Shown here: piece by piece, positions 11,501-21,034 of the stretch
Layout: the number at the start of each line of letters is the position of its first letter
Numbering within the stretch: position 1 is the first letter of the stretch
Notes under the pieces: model-generated
What the model was told of the DNA's origin: nothing
Database searches by the model: none
The model's input: the letters and a program-made list of their open reading frames with translations, nothing else
Position numbers and translations under genes: made by a program
From: Gautieria morchelliformis
Taxonomy: Eukaryota > Basidiomycota > Agaricomycetes > Gomphales > Gomphaceae
DNA: 64,000 bases
Reading direction: 5' to 3'
NCBI GenBank assembly: GCA_015179125.1
Contig: WHVA01000110.1
Location: 1 to 64,000 of the forward strand

Positions 11501-12756
11501 TATGCGCCATTGCTGCTAGGAACGACTGGCCTATTCATCAAATGGACGTGGACTATGCATACCTCAATGCTACGTTGCCTGAACCTATTTACATGAAGCA
11601 GCCATATGGATATGAGTCTGGAGACAAAGACGAAGTGCTACTTTTGAAGAAAGCACTCTACGGCCTCAAACAATCTGGAAGGGAATGGTATAAACATCTT
11701 AGTGGTGAATTCCACAAGTTAGGATTCACTACATCAGCCACAGATGGGGCTGTATTTTATAGACGTGGCGGAAAGGGGCATGTGATTATTGCAACAGCTG
11801 TGGACGACCTCACCATCACAGCTGAGAATCAGTCAGTCCTGGACGAAGTCAAACGAGATCTTGCTCAGGTCTTCAGTATGAAAGATCTAGGCGAGATTCA
11901 TTGGCTATTGAACCTCAAAATCGAAAGAGACTGGCAGAAGAAAACCATTGCAATTTCACAACCCACATACATCGAGAAGATCATCAAAAAATTCAATCTC
12001 GAAGATGCGAAGACTTATGCTACGCCTCTTGATCCAGCCGTAAATTTATCTAAAGACCAATTTCCTTCTACAGAGAGAGGCAAGAAAGCCATGTCGGAGA
12101 TTCCATACAGGCAAGCCATAGGATCACTGATGTGGGCAGCTGTAGCCACTCGACCTGACATTGCATTTGCGGTGTCATTGCTCTCACAAATCCTCGAAAA
12201 TCCAGGTGGCACACATTGGAATGCAGTTAAACGTGTCTTCAAATATTTGAAAGGCACGAAGCATTACAAACTCACACTTGGAAGAAATCGAGACGGCTTG
12301 ATGGAGTATTCAGATGCGGATTGGGGTTCACAGAGTCATAGGCGTTCATATTCGGCATATTTATTTCAGATTGATGGAGGCACTGTTTCATGGAGTTGCC
12401 AGAAACAATCAATAGTAGCCCTCTCATCAACTGAAGCCGAATTCATCGCCCTGACCCATGCGGGCAAAGAGGCTCTCTGGATGCGCCATTTTATTTCTGA
12501 AATATTCCAACCGCTGAACAGACCCATCCAAGTTTATTCAGACAATCAATCAGTCATTGCAATCACGTATGGCACTCAACAACACATGAGAACCAAACAT
12601 TTTGACATCAGATTATATTTCCTTCGAGATATGATCAAAAATCAAGAAGCCAATGTCGTTTATTTGCCAACAGAACAAATGCTGGCGGATATTCTCACTA
12701 AAGGACTTCCTAGTCCTAGAGTGAAGATCCTCAACGAGAAGCTTGGAATATATTAG
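8510..12756 (+). pseudogene. Copia-A gag-pol polyprotein, broken by one frameshift and one stop
   Basis: Gag starts at the ATG within the primer site and reads in frame 2 to about 8685; a one-base indel shifts to frame 1, which runs to 12756 except for TAG at 11494-11496 inside RT. Domains: gag; zinc knuckle CSNCKKPGHSIENC (about 9240); protease, where the usual D(S/T)G is NTG (VVILNTGTTSHM, about 9484), i.e. the catalytic Asp is Asn; integrase HHCC (HQRMGHIS, CDACIQ) and DDE core (SDVWGP, SDRGGEY, then GVAECLNRT); RT (MDVDYAYLN, ALYGLKQSG, VDDLTI with Ala where YVDD has Tyr); RNase H (YSDADWGS, SSTEAEF). It is nearly full length but inactive by at least three lesions. Confidence 0.92.
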
Positions 12757-12769
12757 GCTTGAGGGGGCG

Positions 12770-13275
12770 TGTTGGGTGCATTTATGCTCCTGCACCAAAA
12801 TCAAGCCAAATAGATTCCATCATTTGTATTTCTTTCGATCTTGACTTGAAACCATGCTGACATTCATTCTATGATTTGTCAAATTTTTCTTTGATTTTTC
12901 AAAGCTGTATTTCTACTTCTTTTCATGTTCTGTCCAACCGACCCTTTGTGGGTGGTTGTGGACAAGTTTCCTTTTTGAGCTGCGGCTGTGCACTACCGTG
13001 CTACGTTCTACGGGCGCTTATCATGGCACACAATGGCATCACGGGCGCTAAAGCGCCGGCTAGTAGTACATGAAATTTCCCCCCTCTCTCAGTGACAACT
13101 AAATTAGTCTTGTTTCTTTTCGATTTGTTGACCTAGAAATACTGTAGTGAATTGATTTCTAGGTAGTGTATAATATTAATAGTGACAACTAAATTCACTG
13201 AGAGAGTGAATTAATTTCTAGTCTTCTTTTGAGCACCAAGTCCAAACCTACTGCCTATAATTCCTGTCCTCTACA
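12770..13275 (+). repeat. 3' LTR of copia-A (506 bp)
   Basis: Begins TGTTGGGTGC directly after the polypurine tract and ends CTCTACA. Contains the inverted-repeat-like stretch around TTAATTTCTAG. After it the R1 repeat resumes (CTGGCATCGTAAGTCC). Confidence 0.88.
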
Positions 13276-14470
13276 GTCTGGCATCGTAAGTCCCATATAG
13301 TAACTGCCGCAGTGGCCATGTACGCTTGGTGCACTCCATGATTAACGCCCCCCACATGCTCGTCTAACATCAGCTGCGTAGGAGAGGCCACCACTGAATC
13401 AACTATATGCGCCAGTGCACCGCGTCCGATGCCTATAGCTATGAGCTAGGGCAGTATTCCAGTCCACGCGTACGCATTCAGCTTTCCAGGAAATGGACAG
13501 AAATACACATATGCGGTGTCACGAACTATAGCATACACTAGACACAGTAAAAAAAGCCACGCCTCATGAGGAAAGACCCTACATGCGGTCCTTGCTCATC
13601 AAACAGCATACGCCATTGCTCAACCTCACGTGACGTATCTCCGAAATATGTAACACGTGACATGGCCTTCCCCCCATACACTACCTCTTCCACGAGCGCC
13701 GTATTGTCGGTACTCCACACCGGGGGTCAGATCGTCAATACTTACAGTAATATCAATCCCTCACTATGCTTCTCGGCCTCCGCTCCTTTGACCCTAGCGC
13801 TGATTCGTGCTGGGCCACCACATACTCACGTGCACATTGGCTGTGTGTCTATGAGGTCATACCGCACAGTGAACAGTGCATGATCAGGATGGGATAGCTG
13901 GGTATGTGCATGAGCGTGTACACTGGGATGTACGGAGAGGGACTAGTTTGCATTTGCAGCTGTAGAGGGGGGAGGGGGCGACGCCATATTTGGGGAAAGG
14001 TTTGAAGATACGGGTGGATGAACACTGTGCGAGGATTGGCGCACAGCAACCTTGAATTGGGGTGGGGTAGGGAAGTGTTCATTTCTCCCTCCGGCCACGG
14101 GTGCTCCACATAGCTCATCAACCAGCAACAGAACAGAGTGCGCATGAACAGTAGAAAGAGAGGGGCATCCACACAAGATGACCCACCCACTGCCATCAGG
14201 ATCAGAATCAGGATCCTGGCCTGGGAATCGGATCAAAAGCACTAACTGCATTTTAATGTTGACGTTGCTCTGCTGTGTTATCGTCTCGTATTGTTGTGAC
14301 CTCGCGTCCTCTCGTGCTGTGCTCGTTGGTTTGCCACCGTCCATCTCGGTCTGTCCTGCCATATATCATCCCATCTCCCACTAACCCATAATCATAATCC
14401 AACAGGACCGACTGCACGTGCCTCCACCCCGCGTCGCGTGTAACGCATGTATCATGCGGTGCAGTTGCGT
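13276..14470 (+). repeat. Composite repeat X: R1 (+) and tail
   Basis: R1 from its 5' part (CATCGTAAGTCC) through the tail ending near GTATCATGCGGTGC. Parallel to 6291-7425, with small deletions. No coding content is supported. Confidence 0.75.
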
Positions 14471-14471
14471 G

Positions 14472-14705
14472 TGCGTGTGCGGTACACTCGTGTGGTTCAA
14501 GGACGGACCCGGAGAAGTCGTACATTCTGTCCTGGGTATCTCCTGGAGCCCAGAAGGATTGTACCTTGCAAGTGGACACAGGAGTGGGGTCATAAGGTGC
14601 ATGGATTGGCAAGCAAATAAAGCATTTGACCTGAAAGCCGCGCAAGGAAAAAGTGCTTACAAGAAGGCTGTGAAGGTGCGCACAATGTCATCATTTTCGG
14701 ATTAG
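14472..14705 (+). pseudogene. WD40-like fragment
   Basis: The frame reads GTLVWFKDGPGEVVHSVLGI, then SWSPEGLYLASGHRSGVIRC and MDW, which fits one WD40 blade (...SPdG..lASG...g.Ir.wd). It stops at 14703-14705 with no further blade in frame. The upstream part is repeat X, so the start is not that of the original gene. WD40 proteins are beta-propeller scaffolds, but one blade gives no function. A second possible blade lies near 15.8 kb. Confidence 0.4.
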
Positions 14706-15770
14706 GATGTTAATTGGTGCCTTTTAACAAATAAGATCTATTGCCCAGTGGTTGGGACCACTGTGTTTGCCTCTCTTCTGTGTGCTGACTAAGCCTTTCG
14801 AGGCGCGTCTGGCACTGATGGATGAGAGTCACGTGACCGTGTCGACAGAAGAATGGTGTCGATCCAAGGGATAACCAAATCAAAAGCATTTGCTTTTAAG
14901 GTAGTATAGAGTAAACAGTGATAGTGAACCCTCAACGAAGATTTGGAATAAACTATCAAGATTTGAACTCTGTAGCTATCAAACAAGACTACAGTAGTTT
15001 CAGGGGATAAAATAATCGATTCTGGATAATCTCGTTCATACATTTGTACTAGCTATTTATACTATGTTAATAGTAACTACTAGTGTTCAAGATATTGGAC
15101 AGATGGGTCGAAAAGCTACTTGTTACTAAGGGGTGACTAATTTATAGTCATAAAGTCATGGGGTGATGGAGATAGTGTTAGGATTGTTCAGGCTTTGGAA
15201 TAGAGATATGTACCTAGCATACAAAGCCCTGTCCACATGATGTTAGGATAATAGTCAGTCGGTCGTGTCATGGAGTTCAAATAGAAAAATGGAGTTAAAT
15301 CTGCCCTGCCTAGCATAAATGCTAGGCTTGGTGATGGGGCTGCTGTCTCTGTGCCTTTTCTGTGGGGCAGCTAATTGAGTATGTGTGCTGTGGATGATAT
15401 TCTCAAATCACTCCACAGTACCCTGTGCTCCTGCTCAGTCTATTACTCTCTGCGGCGTTTGGTGCCTGTGGCCTGGTGCCTGTCGACGTCATGGCCGATG
15501 CCATCACTCGATAGGTGCGCTATCCCTGATCAACCGCATGTGGTCGATGCCCGAACCTCTGTACCTTACCCAATCTGTGGGTAAGGTAGCAAGTCGTAAT
15601 GAGTGTCATTTCTATCTCTTTTTAATCATTTTCTTGTTTTCTTTGTTTATTGGTTTCTTTTGTATATAAATGATGTAAAATAGGATAGCTGCGTTTATCA
15701 CAACAATCATAAACCCCACACTGACAGGAACAATTTTAGAGTCTTACGTGGGCGCCTTGGAACCCACACC
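14706..15770. other. AT-richer intergenic sequence, nothing assigned
   Basis: No repeat shared with the rest of the window and no conserved open frame. A small inverted repeat TAGCATAAATGCTA occurs near 15311. It may be intron or spacer of the decayed gene on either side. Confidence 0.3.
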
Positions 15771-17920
15771 TTCTTGCGACTGGTGGTAACACATCCGACC
15801 ACACAATGCGAATCTGGTCGATTTCCAATTTTGATACAACATCATCTGCTCCCGTTCACACATTGTCACTGTCCTCCGATATTTCCTCACCGCATTTCCG
15901 ACCCTGCGAGCTCCCCAAGGAACCCTGTGCCGTCCATATATTGTGTCTGTTTCATGCTGCTCACTTTAGCCATAAAGTCAGGCGTCGGGGTTGCCTGTTG
16001 TCTTGGTTTGGTAGCGCTCGCCCTTGCCAACATTCTGATGTGACCACACACGACAAAACCTCTACTCGCTCAGAATCGCCAGCCAGTATCCGGCCGATAA
16101 CACAATGCAAGGCACCATTACAAAATGCGATGGGAATATGCTGTGTAAAAACATTCATATTTGACATTGAATCCAACCAGATTAGCTTGTTACACATCAG
16201 GAAAACCGCGCGGGTCTGGTGTGACATCGTCACCACTTGTGACAATGGCTATACTGGACCCAGGAAGACGCACTATGGTGATTGATGCCAATAGATTGCA
16301 TGCTAGTCTCATAGCGGTAGGTCATGGCAACCTGGGTGACATCTTTATGTTTTGTGATAAAGGGGTATATTTCTGGCCTCACCATGCTCGTGCATTATCA
16401 CTGTTACAATTCCGGGGCGCGCCCGACTTCCAAACATCTTGAGTCTGACTGGTCCAAAAATCCGGTGAATATGGCGAAGAGTATGAGGATGTTGAGGATG
16501 ACTTGCATGACGGCGCAGCATTTGCCTATTGAACAAATACAGACCATAGATGTTCAGCCATCCCATATGTTACTACTACATGTACACCAGGTAGTCTTCC
16601 TGGAGATGAGAGACCTGCATGGAAATTAGTGTCTCCGGCCATGACCGGCACAAGTTCAAACTACTGTATCAGGTGACGCTCCGTGTCAGGACCTATAAAG
16701 ATACCGCGTCGGACACGGTGTCTCTTTCTCTATACCCGAACACCCTCATTGCGACCCACCATACTCTCATCATCAAGCTCGATGAAAGCACAGTTCATGT
16801 AGGCACCACCATGCAATCCACTGCTACCTCCGCAACTTCAAGTCGCAATGGTAGCATGCGATTCTCCTCCCCGTATGAGTTCACTCATATGGGGTCATGA
16901 ATCACATGCTACCACTGGACCTGTTATACCATGAGGACGTGGTTCAGCGACGTGAAACCTCATTGAGATGGTGGAACGGGTACGTGAACTGTTGTGGGGC
17001 AGATGCTGGCGCAATGGGAAGCCTTGGAGGCCAGGAGGGCCCATGTGTCTATAGTGTATTGTAACGGCTGCTACTTACTTTACCGATATATCTTCCATTG
17101 CCTGTCTTGGTGGTCATTTCTTGGTTATTAAATACCACTAGTGATAATTATGGTGGGCACAGACCATTGTTGCAGCCCATGGGTCCCGATGGTTATACAA
17201 TGGACACATGCTACCATCATGCTACCCCATGGCTGCCACATTACCTTTGGGTATTCCGGTGGTATAATGCTCTGGGATGACATTTTAGCACTTATTACAA
17301 TTTCATATATTATAATACAATTATAATCTTTTGTGAAATCTACGCGTTTTCCCTGATGCACTTACCGGTGTTTCAATGGAGACATTTTGATTCATGACAG
17401 GTACATTTTTTCCAATCTAATGATCGGATGACTGCAAAGCATGCCCGAAGTCATGCCTGAAGTCATTCTCGCTGTCGTCATTCTAATAATATCATTCTAG
17501 GTTAAAACTGCGACCGCGCGATGCCATCAGTCGCGGCGGGCCACCTGGAACAGCTCTCCATCATCACACAGCTGATACAGTACACCGAATGCACCACATC
17601 ACGGATGCCAGGGCGTTATGCCCCACTTCTTAGCACAGTAGTTTTCACCCTCGGCCGACCTCAGTTCCACTACATGCAGGACACCGAATTATCCATATCC
17701 TGATATACAGCCATGATGAGATGGTGCCTCTACTGAGACTATCTAGCATCGATGAACTTGCCCCAGGGCTGGTGATGCGGAACGATGCCACCAATGCATC
17801 ATCTTCACCATATGACGTGAGCTTGTCGCGGTTTGTTATCATCGAGATTCTTCTGGCGCTCACTTGGATTGCCAATGAGGACCAACTACATGCCATTCGA
17901 CGTCAAATTGTTTGAAAGGA
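15771..17920 (+). pseudogene. Decayed coding remnants, first part WD40-like
   Basis: Near 15790-15830 the frame reads NTSDHTMRIWSISNFDTTSS, typical of the end of a WD40 blade. Further coding-like pieces (VIDANRLHASLIAVGHGNLG near 16280-16340; VTLRVRTYKDTASDTVSLSL near 16675-16730; SLSRFVIIEILLALTWIANE near 17820-17880) lie in different frames, without visible splice sites joining them. This may be one degraded host gene or several. Only the WD40 resemblance is named, and weakly. Confidence 0.3.
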
Positions 17921-17969
17921 TCTCTAAAACCTCCGAATCACTTCCAGCCCATGCTGAACAATCTGACGA

Positions 17970-18224
17970 GAATAATCAGCCGGTTAACTATGTCTGATGC
18001 CTCAACGTGGTATTACTAACTTTAGTTGTTTTTGATATGGTGTTCATCTATCAGACCCATCTGTAGCCATGCTTCAGCGATGCTGTGAATATCTGTTGAT
18101 CTTGCCGCACCCATAGCTAGAATCTTATATATAGACATTCCGCGGTCTGCTACTCCAACCCCATATCGTTACACAAATTAAAACTTAGTCCCTTGTCTGC
18201 ATCCCAATTTTTCTTTCTTGCACC
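17970..18224 (+). promoter_or_regulatory. Promoter region of a DUF6533-like gene, copy 1
   Basis: Homologous (by eye about 75-80%) to the inverted sequence upstream of the ATG at 63005 and to 24398-24600. It carries a TATA-like TTATATATAGAC (about 18125) and a pyrimidine-rich leader (CCCAATTTTTCTTTCTTG) just before the ATG at 18225. Conservation of TATA, leader and start across copies supports a promoter role. Confidence 0.55.
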
Positions 18225-18356
18225 ATGGCTCAGACGGACCCCTCGGCCATTATCCAGATACTATCAGACAGGTACGTACTTACTGCATTCAGTGAGAAGC
18301 AGGAGAACTTATCTGAAGTAGCTCTGTGTTAGACTACGTCGCCTTCTCAGTGCTTG
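18225..18356 (+). pseudogene. First two exons of a DUF6533-like membrane-protein gene, truncated
   Basis: Exon 1 (18225-18271) begins MAQTDPSAIIQILSD and is followed by GTACGT. After an intron ending in GAAGTAG, exon 2 (18322-18356) reads SVLDYVAFSVL before GTATGC. Both exons and the intron match the start of the gene at 63005 (minus strand), where the protein begins MAQTEPSAFIQILSD. Beyond about 18420 the gene is replaced by the A/T-rich end of repeat X, so all membrane segments are absent. Confidence 0.65.
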
Positions 18357-18419
18357 GTATGCGTACATGTCCCATAACCTCGAAGTCCCAGTGTCCAAAA
18401 GCTGGCATTGCTACACTGT

Positions 18420-19965
18420 TCCTTGTTTTTTTTTTCTCCTCCTTTTTGTTTGAGGAAAATATGAACGGCGGCCGGTTTTTCCTGGGAAGCTCAGTGCTAG
18501 ACGACACGAGTGCACCGCACCGTATGATACATGCCTCACAAACGACGCGCAGGCACGTACGGACATCGATGTTACTGGGTCACGATATTGTAGACGATAT
18601 ATGACAAGACAGACCGAGATGGACGATAGAACATGACGGCCAACCAGCATGTCAGCATGGAACGTGACGTGATATACAACATGATACCCCAGCAGAGCAC
18701 GTCAAGATAAACATGTAGTGATTAGATCCTGATGTGCACAGGCGCGCGTGGTGTGGCATCCTTGTCGAACCACACCTCTGCAGGGTCGAGCAGCACGAGG
18801 TCCACGACCTTGAGCACGCGCTTGTGGAACTGGGCTGTGCAGGCGTCGGTGCCGGTGTCGAGTACGGTGTTGTTGGCAGACATTGTGGGCGCTGAGGTTG
18901 TGGAGGGGATGATCATGTGGTGGGTGGTGGCGGTGGACGCAAAGGACGGGATGGAGCCGGGCGCATCCGCGGAGAACGCATAGAAGCTGGAGGAGTCGGA
19001 GCTGGCGGAGGGGGTGCGGCGGAGGGCGTGGTCGGAGTCTGAGGTAGGGGTGATGGCAGGGGCGACGCAGCGTCATGGCCTTGCGCTAGATCTACAGAGA
19101 ATCGTCTATTGTCCAACGTGGCTGTCGACGAGGATGTTGAGCCCGGGCCCAGGCGCTCACGCGACGGTTGGGCTGGAGCGGAGATTGAGCGGGTGATTTG
19201 ACTTGGCGTGGGGCGGGTGGACGACGATGAAGGGCTAATCTGATATGTGAGGTCGTGGAGTGTGAGCAGGCTGAAATAGACCTGCCTTGTTCGAGGAGAG
19301 ATTTTTTTTCTTGTGCTTCTTGTTCGAGTTCTCGGACGCTTTGGGGGCGTCCTTCCTGCTGGCGAGGCACATTGTCGGCGAGCTTGGCATGCAGGAAGAA
19401 TTAAGGAGAGTGTGGAGCATGTGGGTATGGCGGTGGGAAGAGAGAGGAGAGCGGCCGCTGTCATCTCGTGACTAGAAATGTATACATAAGTGCGGTGATG
19501 TCCCACCTGAGTATAGCAACTGCACACGACACTCACCACCGTCGGAGGCTGCATTTGTATCTGGACAGCAGCATGCCGACCCAGTGCACGGTCAGACCCC
19601 CCCTGCTAGCACCAGCATGCTTCTCGAGAAGCGCACGCCGGTGGTGCACATCAATGAGTGGCGGTCTGCCCATGGAACGGGGGCTCGGCGGGCATGGGCA
19701 TCGCCGTGGGCGCCTGGGGGTTTGCATTCCAGCGTGCGACCTGTCAAGAAGCACACGCGAAGTGCCAAGCCTGAATATCGATCCATCTCGGCAAGTGCAC
19801 TGCCATGTGCCACACCAGACCTGCCCCTGGTACCTGTATTCTCAGCGCCAACCAGCTCTCTGGAGCTCAGAGTTGATGCGAGCCACAACGGCGATGACAG
19901 GCTCGGCGATACATGTGGGCTGTGCCTCGTCAGCGTCGGCTTCCTGGGGCACGCCGTGACTCAGT
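18420..19965 (-). repeat. Composite repeat X: tail, R2 and A, all in the minus sense
   Basis: From left: a T-rich end (18420-18450), the inverted tail, R2 (18722-19500) and A (19500-19930), i.e. the mirror image of 57500-59060. It joins a gypsy fragment near 19970, so the R1 part expected next is missing. Confidence 0.7.
18722..19420 (-). pseudogene. R2: recurrent gene-derived block, copy 3 (best C-terminus)
   Basis: Minus-strand protein remnant with the most readable C-terminal part: SDSSSFYAFSADAPGSIPSF, then THHMIIPSTTSAPTMSANNT, then VLKVVDLVLLDPAEVWFDKD, ending IRI and TAA (18722-18724). About 105 codons are open up to that stop, and the same segment is conserved at 4735-4930 and 58556-58741. 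The middle (VYFSLLTLHDLTYQISPSSS) lies in another frame, so an indel separates the halves. The length, if joined, is roughly 230 residues. Family unknown; no membrane segment or signal peptide is obvious. Confidence 0.5.
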
Positions 19966-19969
19966 GCTC

Positions 19970-20440
19970 AAACAATCGCAACGGTACATTACGAACCATC
20001 TTCGATCTGCGTCAGCAGAACAAGAAACAAGAACACGGTGAAGGACGTCACACCCTTCCCGGATCAGGATATCATCCGCAGCGACATGGCTCGCTGTCGG
20101 TATCGAACAAAACTCGATATGTCGGAAGCATACGAGCAGATCCGGATCCATCCGGATCACGTAGCAAAGACTGCCTTTGCCACGATCCTTGGCACCTTTA
20201 GGAGCCAGGTGATACAGATGGGAGACTGTAACACCCCATCGACGTTCCAACGGCTGATGACAGCCATTTTCCGCGACTGCATAGGTCTCTTCGTCCATGT
20301 ATACATGGACAACATCTTCATATTTTCACTCTCAATACAAGAGCATGAAGTGCACCTCTACACCATCTTTGACAGACTGAGGAAGAATCACCTTTTTCTG
20401 AGCAAGAAAAAGGTGGACCTCTATTCCATCCGAATGGAGT
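19970..20440 (+). pseudogene. Ty3/gypsy RT fragment, copy 2
   Basis: Same family as 130-640: NGTLRTIFDLRQQN, then KDVTPFPDQDIIRSDMARCR and VHVYMDNIFIFS. An 8-bp insertion (about 20024-20031, repeating the preceding bases) shifts the frame relative to copy 1. The catalytic motif is YMDN instead of YMDD (about 20303-20314), so even this segment lacks an active-site Asp. It ends at about 20440, where an integrase fragment on the opposite strand begins. Confidence 0.88.
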
Positions 20441-20719
20441 GTCTCCCCGCTCGGTTGCTCCATCCGTTTGGGGATGGAAGGCAGTTGACATGAGGAGGTT
20501 AGTCCCCATGAGTTGCTGTAGTTCACGCCAGAAGATCGACGTGAAATTCAAGTCTCTATCTGAGACGATGGATTTGGGAACCCCATGGAGTCGAATGATC
20601 TCTTTCAGAAACAGCCAGGCTACTCCCTTGGCTGACATGCTTGTCGTTGTTGGGACAAGGTGGACATGCGACATTAGTCGCAAGCTGTCCCCCTGATCCA
20701 GCACTTGATCAACACACAA
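20441..20719 (-). pseudogene. Ty3/gypsy integrase core fragment, inverted next to the RT fragment
   Basis: The minus strand reads LKEIIRLHGVPKSIVSDRDL, then STAFHPQTDGATER, i.e. the second catalytic Asp (VSDRD) and the Glu region of the DDE core. The first Asp region is absent. It ends at the junction near 20441 facing the plus-strand RT fragment head to head, so the pair arose by rearrangement rather than a simple deletion. Confidence 0.85.
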
Positions 20720-21034
20720 GTGCCTCTACTCAGTTAGGTCTATCAGCTGATTGGAAGCCGCCGACTTATGTTTCTGATGTCATGACATCACCAATATCCT
20801 TGTTGGCCCTTTAACCAGTAAGCATACTGGTTAACTATTAGATAACTCCTTTCAAAATCCTGTAATCGTGTTTTTAATATGTTCTGTTAAAGAGTGTGAA
20901 TGTTGGACTTAAAGAGAGTCCAGCTACAAGGCATTTATCACAACAGAAGATACACTCCCTGTGTCAGAAACTGGGTCGCACACAGCAAGCGATAAAGACA
21001 CATCAACCACCTACATTCCAAAAGGTCCTTCACC
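20720..21034. other. Spacer with two perfect palindromes
   Basis: TGATGTCATGACATCA (20775-20790) is a perfect 16-bp palindrome. TTAACCAGTA-AGCA-TACTGGTTAA (20811-20834) is a 10-bp-stem hairpin. The remainder up to the gypsy frame at 21035 may be degraded gag, but no gag motif (zinc knuckle) is visible. Confidence 0.5.

Larger units (their letters stand above)
8364..13275 (+). mobile_element. Ty1/copia retrotransposon, 5'-truncated (copia-A)
   Basis: Internal region with gag-protease-integrase-RT-RNase H order (copia type), followed by a complete 3' LTR (12770-13275). Only the last 142 bp of the 5' LTR remain (8364-8505), so no target-site duplication can be read. A primer-binding site at 8506-8520 and a polypurine tract just before 12770 (TTGAGGGGGCG) fix the boundaries. 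The 3' flank continues as repeat R1. Confidence 0.93.
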
